Shown piece by piece: positions 6,197-12,348 of a DNA stretch of 12,348 bases. Origin of the DNA: Oscillospiraceae bacterium (GTDB lineage Bacteria > Bacillota > Clostridia > Oscillospirales > Oscillospiraceae). Made by a program: the position numbers and the translations under genes. The notes below the pieces were generated by a model. That model did not search any database, was not told the origin of the DNA, and saw only the letters and a program-made list of their open reading frames with translations. Position 1 is the stretch's first letter. Every line of letters starts with the position of its first letter. The DNA lies in contig CACXCV010000023.1 in assembly GCA_902766215.1 (NCBI GenBank), positions 1 to 12,348 of the forward strand. The letters run 5' to 3'.

Positions 6197-7435
6197 ATGA
6201 AATACATTCTGATCATTGGCGACGGCATGGCCGACAACCCCGTGCCGGAGCTGGACGGCCGCACGCCGCTGGAGGCGGCGGATAAGCCGCACATCGACGC
6301 ACTGGCCTCGCAGGCACTGCTGGGCAGTGTGCTGACGGTGCCGCGCCAGCTGCCGCCCGGCAGCGACACGGCCATTCTGAGCATCTTCGGCTGTGACCCC
6401 ACGCGCTATTACACCGGCCGCAGCCCGCTGGAGGCCGCCGGCAGCGGCGTGAGTCTGCAGCCCGGCGATGTGAGCTACCGCTGCAACATGGTTGCCCTGT
6501 CTGACGGCGACGGCCCCTTTGAGGACAAGACCATCCTCTCTCACAGTGCGGGCAGCATCGACGGGGAGACGGCCATTGCGCTGATCACCTGGCTGTTCGA
6601 CGACCCGGAGTTTGCCGCCGCGGCAGCCGGGCTGCACGTGCGCGTCAGCCCGCAGCCCTCGTTCCGCCACATTGCCGTGCAGGCCGGCGGCGACGCCCAG
6701 GGCATGGCGGCCGAGCCGCCGCACAACATCCTCGGCCGCCGCATCGGCGACTATGCCATGCACGGCAATACCAACGCCGAGGCGCTGTGGCAGCTGATGG
6801 CGCTGGCCAACCGCCGGCTGGAACACCATCCGCTCAACGACGCCCGCCGCGCGGCGGGAAAGCTCCCGGCCAACGGCATCTGGTTCTGGGCCGAAGGGAC
6901 CGCGGTGGCGCTGCCCAACTTTGTGCAGACCTATGGTCACAGCGGCAGCGTGATCAGCGCGGTGCCGCTGGTGCACGGCATCGGCGCGCTGACGGGCCTG
7001 AAGATGGTGCATGTCGAGGGCGCCACCGGCGAGACCGAGACCAACTGCGAGGGCAAGGTGCAGGCGGCGCTGGACGCGCTCCGCGGGGGCGACGACTTTG
7101 TCTGCGTGCATCTCGAAGGCCCGGACGAGGCAAGCCATAACGGCAATCTGGCCGAAAAGCTGCTGTGCATCCACTATCTGGACAGCCGGATTGTCGGCCC
7201 GCTGACCGCCGCACTGGAGGCCGAGGGGACGGACTTCCGCATGCTGATCCTCTCGGATCACAAGACGCTGATGTCCACCCGCACCCATGACGGCGACCCG
7301 GTGCCGTTCCTGATCTATGACAGCACCCACCCGACGCCCAACGGCCGGCGCTATACCGAGGCCGACGGGCTGAAGGGGCCGTATGTGGCGGCCGGCACCC
7401 AGCTGATGGGCCTGCTGTTTGGTGAGCCGGTATGA
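6197..7435 (+). CDS. Archaeal-type cofactor-independent phosphoglycerate mutase family (or proposed homoserine kinase)
   Basis: This 412-residue protein belongs to the alkaline-phosphatase superfamily branch that includes ApgM, the 2,3-bisphosphoglycerate-independent phosphoglycerate mutase interconverting 3- and 2-phosphoglycerate. Visible active-site elements are the N-terminal metal motif IIGDGMADNP (D9), the nucleophile region PPGSDTAILSIFGCDP (S56 the expected phospho-serine), GIWFWAEG (227-234), HLEGPDEASH (305-314; D310 and H314 metal ligands), ILSDHKT (351-357; D354, H355) and RTHDGDPVPF (362-371; H364). Some bacterial members are classed as proposed homoserine kinases from genome context, and this protein has that general form, so either role is possible. 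No glycolytic or threonine-pathway gene adjoins it here to decide. AAAGGAG lies 8 bases before the ATG. Its stop overlaps the next start by 4 nt. Confidence 0.88.
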   Translation: MKYILIIGDGMADNPVPELDGRTPLEAADKPHIDALASQALLGSVLTVPRQLPPGSDTAILSIFGCDPTRYYTGRSPLEAAGSGVSLQPGDVSYRCNMVALSDGDGPFEDKTILSHSAGSIDGETAIALITWLFDDPEFAAAAAGLHVRVSPQPSFRHIAVQAGGDAQGMAAEPPHNILGRRIGDYAMHGNTNAEALWQLMALANRRLEHHPLNDARRAAGKLPANGIWFWAEGTAVALPNFVQTYGHSGSVISAVPLVHGIGALTGLKMVHVEGATGETETNCEGKVQAALDALRGGDDFVCVHLEGPDEASHNGNLAEKLLCIHYLDSRIVGPLTAALEAEGTDFRMLILSDHKTLMSTRTHDGDPVPFLIYDSTHPTPNGRRYTEADGLKGPYVAAGTQLMGLLFGEPV

Positions 7436-8619
7436 GCTGCTTTCGCCGGGCGGAGCTGCTGATTCCCGCTGTGCCGGAGATGGAAAAGTGGCCGGTGGTC
7501 GCCTGCGACCAGTTCACCTCGCAGCCGGACTACTGGCAGCGGGTGGAGCAGACTGTGGGCAGCGCCCCCTCGGCGCTGCGCCTGATCCTGCCGGAGGCGT
7601 GGCTGAACGAGCAGACCGAGACAGAGGACATTGCCGCCGTCAACGAGACAATGGAACAATATCTGGCCGAGGGCGTGTTTGACTGCCTGCCGGAGAGCTA
7701 TCTCTATGTAGAGCGCACGCTGCCCGATGGGCGGGTTCGCCGGGGCGTGGTGGGGATGATCGACCTGGAAGCCTATGACTGGCGGCCCGGCGCGCAGACG
7801 CCCATCCGCGCCACCGAGGGCACGGTGCCCGAGCGGCTGCCGCCGCGCGTTCGCGTGCGCGAGGGGGCGGCGCTGGAGCTGCCGCATGTGCTGCTGCTGG
7901 CCGACGATCCGTCTGACGCCCTGCTGTACCCGTTGGAAGCGGCATGCCGCGGCGAGACGCCAGTGTATGACCTGCCACTGATGGAGGGCGGCGGGCAGCT
8001 GCGCGGCTGGCGCATTGCCGGTGCGGCGGCGGACGCGCTTGACGCGCGGCTGGCAGAATACGAGGCTGCGGCGCCGCTGCCCTATGCGGTGGGCGACGGC
8101 AACCATTCGCTGGCCGCAGCCCGCGCCATATGGGAGGAACGGCGCGGCCAGGTGCCGCCGGACCACCCGGCGCGTTTTGCACTGGTCGAGCTGGAGAACA
8201 TTCACGACCCGGCCCTGACGTTTGCGCCGATCCACCGGCTGGTGACCGGCGTGGATCCGCAGGCGCTGCTGGCTGCGCTGGAGCCGTGGTGCGCGCCGGG
8301 GGGCTATCCGGTGCGGTGGTATGCCGGGGACGAGCGCGGCACGGTGATGCTGGACCCGGCCCGCGCGGCGCTGGCAGTGGGCGTGCTGCAGGCGTTCCTC
8401 GACGCCTGGGGCGAGGGGCGCGTTGACTATATCCACGGCGACAAAGCGGCCCGCAGCCTGGCAAAGCAGCCGGGGGCCATTGCCTTTTTGCTGCCGGCGA
8501 TGGAAAAAAGCCAGCTGTTTGAAGGCGTGCTGCGCGACGGCGCGCTGCCCCGCAAGACCTTTTCCATGGGGCAGGCGGAGGAAAAACGCTATTATCTGGA
8601 GGCGCGGCGAATCCGATGA
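7432..8619 (+). CDS. DUF1015 family protein
   Basis: This 395-residue cytoplasmic protein belongs to the uncharacterised DUF1015 family. Its beginning, with a LLIPAVPEMEKWPVVACDQFTSQPDYW block (9-35), is characteristic of the clostridial branch. The best conserved internal motif is VGDGNHSLAAARA (220-232), corresponding to the family DGxHR-like signature. That motif resembles the one shared by ParB/sulfiredoxin-fold proteins, among them serine kinases such as archaeal SerK, so a nucleotide- or phosphate-handling role is conceivable, but this is inference. A later HRLV-GVD region (about 269) and the C-terminal KTFSMGQAEEKRYYLEARRI (near 376-394) are also family-like. No signal peptide or membrane segment is seen. 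The ATG overlaps the previous stop (ATGA), and its own stop overlaps the ispE start in the same way, so it is tightly embedded in the operon. Confidence 0.88.
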   Translation: MSCFRRAELLIPAVPEMEKWPVVACDQFTSQPDYWQRVEQTVGSAPSALRLILPEAWLNEQTETEDIAAVNETMEQYLAEGVFDCLPESYLYVERTLPDGRVRRGVVGMIDLEAYDWRPGAQTPIRATEGTVPERLPPRVRVREGAALELPHVLLLADDPSDALLYPLEAACRGETPVYDLPLMEGGGQLRGWRIAGAAADALDARLAEYEAAAPLPYAVGDGNHSLAAARAIWEERRGQVPPDHPARFALVELENIHDPALTFAPIHRLVTGVDPQALLAALEPWCAPGGYPVRWYAGDERGTVMLDPARAALAVGVLQAFLDAWGEGRVDYIHGDKAARSLAKQPGAIAFLLPAMEKSQLFEGVLRDGALPRKTFSMGQAEEKRYYLEARRIR

Positions 8620-9467
8620 ATCTGTGCGAACCGGCATATGCCAAGCTGAATCTGGCGCTGGACGTGGGTGCGCTGCGCCCCGACGGCTATCATGAGATGC
8701 GGATGCTGATGCAGACCATCACGCTCTGCGACCGGGTAACCATCCGGCTGGACGCCGGGCGCTGGTGGGCCGACGGCCCGGACGCGCTGCCCCACGACGA
8801 GCGCAACCTGGCGCTGCGGGCGGCAAGGGTGTTCTGCCAGGCGGCGGACATTCCGTCCGGCGGCATGGAGATCACGCTGGAAAAGCAGATTCCCACCTGC
8901 GCCGGGCTGGGCGGCGGCAGCGCTGATGCGGCGGCGGTGCTGCGGGCGCTGCAGCGGTACTATGGCAGCCCGCTGTCCCATGCAGCGCTGCTGGACGCGG
9001 CGGCCCAGGTGGGCTCTGACGTGCCCTTCTGTCTGGTGGGCGGGACGATGCTGGCCGAGGGCCGCGGCGAACGGCTGACGGCGGTGCCTGCGCTGCCGCC
9101 GTGCGAGATTGTGTTATGTCAACCGGACTTTGCCAGCCCGACGCCGGCGCTCTTCCGGGCGCTGGACGCCGCCCCGCCCACAACGCGGCCGGATTTTCCC
9201 CGGCTGCTGGATGCGCTGGGCGACCTGCCGGCCTTTGCTGCCGCGATGGAAAACGTGTTCGAGCCGGTGCTGACGGCGCAGCACCCCCAGCTGGGGCAGA
9301 TCCGCCGGACGCTGCTGGAGCATGGCGCGCTGGGGGCCATGCTCACGGGGACCGGCTCGGTGATGTTCGGCCTGTTTGCCGACCGCGCCGCCGCCGAACG
9401 TGCCCGCGCGGCGCTGGCACGGCTGACGCCGTGGACGGCGCTGGCGCGGCCCTGCGCAGTGGAATAA
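8616..9467 (+). CDS. ispE: 4-diphosphocytidyl-2-C-methyl-D-erythritol kinase IspE
   Basis: IspE is a cytoplasmic GHMP kinase that phosphorylates the 2-hydroxyl of CDP-methylerythritol with ATP, the fourth step of the methylerythritol-phosphate route to isoprenoids. The 283-residue length is normal. Diagnostic motifs are AYAKLNLALDVG (7-18, catalytic K10), RPDGYHE (21-27, substrate binding), the ATP loop PTCAGLGGGSADAAA (93-107), GSDVPFCLVGG (133-143, catalytic D135) and the third GHMP motif LTGTGSVMFGLF near residue 243. The ATG overlaps the DUF1015 stop by 4 nt, making ispE the last gene of the five-gene unit. A strong terminator begins 7 bases after its stop codon. In many Clostridia ispE lies near the sporulation gene spoIIR, as it does here. 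Confidence 0.96.
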   Translation: MNLCEPAYAKLNLALDVGALRPDGYHEMRMLMQTITLCDRVTIRLDAGRWWADGPDALPHDERNLALRAARVFCQAADIPSGGMEITLEKQIPTCAGLGGGSADAAAVLRALQRYYGSPLSHAALLDAAAQVGSDVPFCLVGGTMLAEGRGERLTAVPALPPCEIVLCQPDFASPTPALFRALDAAPPTTRPDFPRLLDALGDLPAFAAAMENVFEPVLTAQHPQLGQIRRTLLEHGALGAMLTGTGSVMFGLFADRAAAERARAALARLTPWTALARPCAVE

Positions 9468-9474
9468 AAAAACG

Positions 9475-9522
9475 AAAATCCGTCAATCATTGCATTGATT
9501 TGCAGTGGTTGACGGATTTTTT
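9475..9522. terminator. Bidirectional intrinsic terminator between ispE and spoIIR
   Basis: Bases 9475-9494 pair with 9501-9520 over 20 bp (two G-T wobbles) with a 6-base loop; the right side ends in a six-T run (9517-9522). On the left, the A-run at 9465-9472 plus AAAA gives a T-tract for leftward transcription as well. Rightward it should end the lrp-ispE operon. Leftward it is the nearest plausible stop for the lipoprotein mRNA. Confidence 0.9.
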
Positions 9523-9530
9523 GCAGATCG

Positions 9531-9537
9531 GAAAGGA
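9531..9537 (+). promoter_or_regulatory. Ribosome binding site fixing the spoIIR start
   Basis: GAAAGGA at 9531-9537 lies 8 bases before the ATG at 9546. An in-frame ATG at 9537 begins inside this site with no spacing, so the later ATG is the likely start. Confidence 0.7.
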
Positions 9538-9545
9538 TGACCTGG

Positions 9546-10181
9546 ATGAAAAAAGCAAAACGGTACACATGGGAACTGGTTTTGGCGCTGGCGCTGCTGG
9601 CCGGCCTGATTGCCGGCGCGGCAGGGCAGCGGGGCGGCGCCTGGCACGACAAGCTGATTCGCCTGCACGTGGTGGCCAATTCGGACAGCGAGGCCGATCA
9701 GGCGCAGAAGCTGCGGGTGCGCGACGCGGTACTGGCAGCGGCCGAGCCGCTGCTGGCCGGCGTGGACAATGCCGCGGCTGCCCGCCGGACCCTGCAGGCG
9801 CATCTGCCGCGGCTGGAGCAGGCGGCCAACGGCGTGCTGGAGGGCAGCGGCTATACCGCCGCCGTCACGCTGCGACGCGAGACCTTTCCCCTGCGGGAAT
9901 ACGACAGCTTTACGCTCCCGGCCGGGGAGTATGAGGCGCTGCGCGTGACAATCGGCGCGGGGGAGGGGCACAACTGGTGGTGTGTGGTCTATCCCTCCAT
10001 CTGCTTTGCGGCCAGCGCCGAGGAGCTGACGGAGATTGCCGTCTCGGCCGGCCTGACCGAGGACGAGGCGGCGCAGCTGACCGGCCAGAGCGAGGGCTAT
10101 GTCTTCCGTTTTCAGATTGTCGAGCTGGCGCAAAAGCTCTGGCGCTGGCTCAGCGGCCGGTTCAGCCCGGCTGGTAGGTGA
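9546..10181 (+). CDS. spoIIR: Stage II sporulation protein R
   Basis: SpoIIR is the forespore-made signal secreted into the intermembrane space, where it activates the protease SpoIIGA to process pro-sigma-E in the mother cell. The 211-residue product has an N-terminal signal/anchor (KKAKRY, then hydrophobic residues about 9-27) and the conserved core IRLHVVANSDSEADQ (38-52) with KLRVRDAVL, FPLREYDSFTLPAGEYEALRVTIGAGEGHNWWCVVYPSICF (NWWCVVYP at 143-150) and VFRFQIVE near the end. This is the complete family pattern. Forespore-specific transcription by sigma-F is known for the family, but I could not find a convincing sigma-F promoter. The terminator ends only 23 bases before the ATG. The last 20 bases overlap the end of the convergent lipoprotein gene. 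Its presence indicates an endospore-former. Confidence 0.95.
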   Translation: MKKAKRYTWELVLALALLAGLIAGAAGQRGGAWHDKLIRLHVVANSDSEADQAQKLRVRDAVLAAAEPLLAGVDNAAAARRTLQAHLPRLEQAANGVLEGSGYTAAVTLRRETFPLREYDSFTLPAGEYEALRVTIGAGEGHNWWCVVYPSICFAASAEELTEIAVSAGLTEDEAAQLTGQSEGYVFRFQIVELAQKLWRWLSGRFSPAGR

Positions 10182-11832
10182 TCAGCTGGGCCACCGCCGG
10201 CACGCTCCACACGCGCCAAAAGCCGCTGTCGGGGTCGCGGCAGAGCAGATAGGTCTGCTGATACACGCCGCTTTCCGGCGCGTCGATTCCGTCGCGATAG
10301 ACCAGGGCATAGGAGATATCCACGGCCAGCAGGCGCTGACGGGCTTCCTCAGCGGTCCAGGCGGAGAAATGCGCGTCCTGATCGGCATAGGACTCCAGCA
10401 ATGCAGCCGTGGCGCGCGGATTTTCCGCCGCGGCGACCCGCTGATAGCGCGTCACGCCATAGGGCGTGCCGTCGGCGTCGGCCACGGCGGCTGCCGCGGT
10501 CAGCGCATCGTCGCTGGACAGCGCGGCATAGAGCACCTCGGCGGGCAGCTCGCCGCCCCGAAGCGCCAGGGGCTGCGCCAGCTGCCGGGCCAGGTCGGCG
10601 GCGCAGGTTTCCAGCAGCGGCTGCTCCAGGTCCGCCATCGTCAGGCCGGACGCCTCCAGCCAGGTCAGCTCCGGGAACAGCTGGCCGCCGGAGGGATCGT
10701 CGCGGTAGCGCAGGCTGGACAGCGCATAGCAGATTCGTCCGCTGCTGGGATAGGCGCGGAAGCTCAGCTCCACCGGCAGCGCTGCGGAGGACAGCTCGGT
10801 GATTTCGCCCTGCCCGTCGTCATAGGCCCGATATGCGGCGGCGGCGTATACTGTCACGGTCGTCCCGTCGGACTGCACGGCCAGGATGTCCTGGGCCATG
10901 CCCAGCAGCGCAGCGTCGCTGGGGGCCAGGCTGCGCAGCGACGGTTCCAGCGCCAGCGTGACGGCCAGCGCCAGATCATCGGACACGGCGGGCCGCAGCA
11001 GCAGCGGCGACGGGCTGCCGCCGGCCGAGCACTGCGCCTCGCGGCCGGGGAGAATGCCCTCGGCTGCGTCGAGGTTGTAGACAATCTGCCAGCTGTCCTT
11101 CACGCGGCGCAGGCAGCACAGCTGCTGCTCGTCCGGCGACTCAGTCAGGCGATAGAACAGGTAATAGTAGCCGTCGACGTCGGTCTGGACGCGCTCTGCC
11201 TGAATGGGCAGCAGGGCGTTGGTGTCGGTGTGGGCAAAGTAATACTGGTTAAACTCCGGCAGGTACACCCAGCGGCTGACGCCGGCCCAGCTGACGTCGC
11301 CCAGACCAATGCCAAAGACGGTCTGCAGCGCCTGCTCCATCTGGGCGGCGGAGAGGCGCTCCCAATCGGCTTCGAGGAAATAGTCAGAGTATTCGCTGCT
11401 TTTTTCCAGCGCCGACTGCTCCGGGGCGCTCAGGTCGTCCCAGTTCAAGCCTGCCGAGTCCGGCACGCCGTTGTAGAACAGCATGCCCGGATCCACTCCG
11501 GCGGCGGAGGTATAGCGGCAGGTCAGCGCCTGGCGGTAGAAGAGGCCGTTCTGGCTGTCGCCGAACAGCTCGTCCTGCAGCGCTGCAATCAGCGCATCCT
11601 CGTCGTCAGGGGTGGTCAGCTGCGGCTCATCTCCGGATGGCGTTTCCGGCGCGGGCTGCGGCTGGTCGGGTGTGGGCTGCGCGGGCTGATCCGGCGAGTC
11701 GCCGTTGTTTTGCGCGGGCGGTGTGTCCGGATCGCCGCCTGTGGGGGCGGTGCGCTGCGTGCAGCCGGCGAAGAGGGCCGCCAGCAGTGCGGTGCAGAGC
11801 AGAAGGATGAAACATGAGGATAGTCTATGCAT
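10162..11832 (-). CDS. Secreted lipoprotein of unknown function
   Basis: This 556-residue protein starts at an ATG preceded by a strong AAGGAGG (11840-11846). It has a lipoprotein signal peptide (MHRLSSCFILLLCTALLAALFAGC) with lipobox LFAGC, so C24 should be lipid-modified and the mature protein held on the outer face of the membrane. A Pro/Asp/Gln-rich linker follows (about 25-65). The first domain (about 68-240) has GLFYRQALTCRY, LFYNGVPDSAGLNWDDL, FGIGLGDVSW and YYFAHTDTN, a pattern I recall from other clostridial secreted hypothetical proteins but cannot name. A middle beta-rich part follows. A C-terminal part (about 450-550) ends DISYALVYRDGI...TYLLCRDPDSGFWRVWSV, reminiscent of NTF2-like extracytoplasmic domains. 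No catalytic motif is evident. The gene runs convergent to spoIIR and overlaps it by 20 nt; the tRNA gene is divergent. Confidence 0.88.
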   Translation of the reverse strand: MHRLSSCFILLLCTALLAALFAGCTQRTAPTGGDPDTPPAQNNGDSPDQPAQPTPDQPQPAPETPSGDEPQLTTPDDEDALIAALQDELFGDSQNGLFYRQALTCRYTSAAGVDPGMLFYNGVPDSAGLNWDDLSAPEQSALEKSSEYSDYFLEADWERLSAAQMEQALQTVFGIGLGDVSWAGVSRWVYLPEFNQYYFAHTDTNALLPIQAERVQTDVDGYYYLFYRLTESPDEQQLCCLRRVKDSWQIVYNLDAAEGILPGREAQCSAGGSPSPLLLRPAVSDDLALAVTLALEPSLRSLAPSDAALLGMAQDILAVQSDGTTVTVYAAAAYRAYDDGQGEITELSSAALPVELSFRAYPSSGRICYALSSLRYRDDPSGGQLFPELTWLEASGLTMADLEQPLLETCAADLARQLAQPLALRGGELPAEVLYAALSSDDALTAAAAVADADGTPYGVTRYQRVAAAENPRATAALLESYADQDAHFSAWTAEEARQRLLAVDISYALVYRDGIDAPESGVYQQTYLLCRDPDSGFWRVWSVPAVAQLITYQPG

Positions 11833-11839
11833 GGTAAAA

Positions 11840-11846
11840 CCTCCTT
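11840..11846 (-). promoter_or_regulatory. Ribosome binding site of the lipoprotein gene
   Basis: The complement reads AAGGAGG, 7 bases from the ATG at 11830-11832. It confirms the signal-peptide-bearing start. Confidence 0.8.
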
Positions 11847-11917
11847 AATCCATGAATGCGCTTGCAGCAGAGGGAGGAACGCTGCTTATACGACGCTGGA
11901 ATCCCGGCGCTGGTTCC

Positions 11918-11946
11918 ACTTTAGCACAGGCACAGGAAATTGACAA
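11918..11946 (-). promoter_or_regulatory. Promoter of the lipoprotein gene
   Basis: Read on the minus strand, TTGTCA (11941-11946) and TAAAGT (11918-11923) are separated by exactly 17 bases. A TGC immediately before the -10 gives an extended -10 element. Initiation near 11911 would leave a leader of about 80 bases. Another TATAAG (complement of 11886-11891) lacks a matching -35. Confidence 0.6.
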
Positions 11947-11978
11947 CTGAAAAAATCTGCGAAAAAAGAAAAAAGCAC

Positions 11979-12007
11979 TTGACATATGGGGAATCACATG
12001 GTATGAT
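11979..12007 (+). promoter_or_regulatory. Promoter of tRNA-Ala with A-rich upstream element
   Basis: A perfect TTGACA (11979-11984), a 17-base spacer and TATGAT (12002-12007) lie just ahead of the tRNA, with initiation expected near 12014. The A-tracts at 11950-11975 resemble an UP element of a strong stable-RNA promoter. The lipoprotein promoter points the other way, its -35 only 32 bases from this one, so the two may share or compete for this A-rich DNA. Confidence 0.82.
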
Positions 12008-12019
12008 ATCGGAGCAATC

Positions 12020-12095
<76 letters not shown>

Positions 12096-12115
12096 AATGT
12101 GCGCTGAGGCACAAG

Positions 12116-12150
12116 AAAAACCTTGAAATCATCTGATTTCAAGGTTTTTT
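12116..12150 (+). terminator. Intrinsic terminator after tRNA-Ala
   Basis: Bases 12116-12131 are perfectly complementary to 12134-12149. With a minimal loop this is a stem of about 14 bp, followed by a T-run (12145-12150). The A-run on the left makes it usable in both directions. It begins 20 bases after the tRNA. Confidence 0.88.
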
Positions 12151-12199
12151 CCTTTTCAAAAGTGGAAAAATCGCAGTATTCGCTATTTGCGCCTGTGCG

Positions 12200-12231
12200 C
12201 TTGATTTTTGATGGAAATTTTGGAAATCAAG
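12200..12231 (+). repeat. Inverted repeat over the integrase ribosome site
   Basis: CTTGATTT (12200-12207) is complementary to AAATCAAG (12224-12231), with a 16-base AT-rich spacer. In RNA, the right arm would partly hide the AAGAGG ribosome site of the integrase; in DNA it could be a recombinase or repressor site. Confidence 0.35.
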
Positions 12232-12243
12232 AGGTCAGGTATT

Positions 12244-12348
12244 ATGAAGAAAATCAAGTTGAATTGCGCCGCCACCATGGAGGAAACCTTTGCCGATTTC
12301 CTCACTTCCCGCAAAGCAAAGGGGCTTGCGGACAAGACTTTGCAAAGC
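12244..12348 (+). CDS. Tyrosine recombinase / phage-type integrase, N-terminal fragment (runs off right edge)
   Basis: Thirty-five codons are present before the window ends. The segment TMEETFADFLTSRKAKGLADKTLQS (11-35) matches the start of the SAM-like, core-binding domain of tyrosine recombinases, where a helix ending in F-x-x-R/K-K-x-x-G-L is followed by xxKTLxxY. These enzymes carry out site-specific integration and excision; the catalytic R-H-R-Y residues lie outside the window. AAGAGGTCAGG upstream of the ATG supplies the ribosome site. No strong promoter is visible between the tRNA terminator and the start. The codon use (AAT, TTG, AAA, ACT) is less GC-biased than in the genes to the left, in keeping with foreign origin, though the sample is tiny. 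Confidence 0.72.
   Translation, partial: MKKIKLNCAATMEETFADFLTSRKAKGLADKTLQS

Larger units (their letters stand above)
12096..12348 (+). mobile_element. Probable left edge of an element integrated at tRNA-Ala(GGC)
   Basis: An integrase gene directly follows a tRNA gene in the same orientation, the usual layout of a prophage, integrative conjugative element or island inserted at a tRNA 3' end. The junction holds small repeats and a lower GC content than the chromosome to the left. The body and far attachment site lie beyond the window, so element type and borders are not determined. Confidence 0.5.

Noticed and set aside
5468..7330. 620-residue minus-strand reading frame
   Set aside because: It runs antisense across the end of the aminotransferase and most of the mutase homologue, both of which have clear active-site motifs. 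Composition is shadow-like (His, Gln, Ala, Arg).
7351..8637. 428-residue minus-strand reading frame
   Set aside because: It is antisense to the DUF1015 gene, with no family-like motif and no ribosome site.
9523..9545. Possible sigma-F -10 (GGAAAGGATG at 9530-9539) for spoIIR
   Set aside because: It partly fits the -10 pattern but has no GYATA-like -35 at the right distance and coincides with the ribosome site, so it could not yield a translatable leader.
10099..11817. 572-residue plus-strand reading frame
   Set aside because: It lies opposite the lipoprotein, starts inside spoIIR without a ribosome site, and has the Arg/Gln/Gly-rich composition of a GC-rich shadow frame.

Overview
The window reads as chromosome of a GC-rich, endospore-forming member of the Clostridia. 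Evidence for this is a clear spoIIR, a csaB-type pyruvyl transferase with its DUF5693 partner, the methylerythritol-phosphate gene ispE, and Lrp-type regulation. The GC-rich coding style suits an Oscillospiraceae/Butyricicoccaceae-like gut lineage, but that placement is an inference from style and gene content, not from a marker gene.

Layout, left to right. (1) 1-298, minus strand: the N-terminal third of a type B carboxylesterase that runs off the left edge. (2) 299-639: an AT-rich divergent intergenic region with a cre/LacI-type operator match, nested repeats, and a well-formed sigma-A promoter firing rightward. (3) 640-4316, plus strand: a DUF5693 membrane protein, csaB (overlapping it by 8 nt) and a MutT-like Nudix hydrolase, followed by a strong hairpin. 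(4) 4517-9467, plus strand: a compact five-gene run of an Lrp/AsnC regulator, a class I/II aminotransferase, an archaeal-type cofactor-independent phosphoglycerate mutase homologue (the subfamily also proposed to be homoserine kinase), a DUF1015 protein and ispE. It has its own promoter and a textbook terminator at 9475-9522. (5) 9546-10181: spoIIR, meeting tail-to-tail with a 20 nt overlap a minus-strand lipoprotein of unknown function (10162-11832). (6) 11833-12019: divergent promoters for the lipoprotein and for tRNA-Ala(GGC). (7) 12020-12348: tRNA-Ala(GGC), a terminator, and the first 35 codons of a tyrosine-recombinase integrase. This looks like the edge of a mobile element inserted at the tRNA gene and continuing past the right end.

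How the genes may work together. DUF5693 and CsaB are probably one cell-envelope unit, with CsaB pyruvylating a secondary wall polymer that anchors SLH-domain proteins. The Lrp-aminotransferase pair resembles the AlaR-AlaT arrangement of Bacillus, so the following operon is probably tuned by an amino acid; the roles of the phosphoglycerate-mutase homologue and DUF1015 protein within it are open. Most genes here are ordinary core genes. The less explained parts are the DUF5693 and DUF1015 proteins, the lipoprotein, the terminator placed directly in front of spoIIR, and the tRNA/integrase junction. I did not find a clear new defence or mobile system inside the window.
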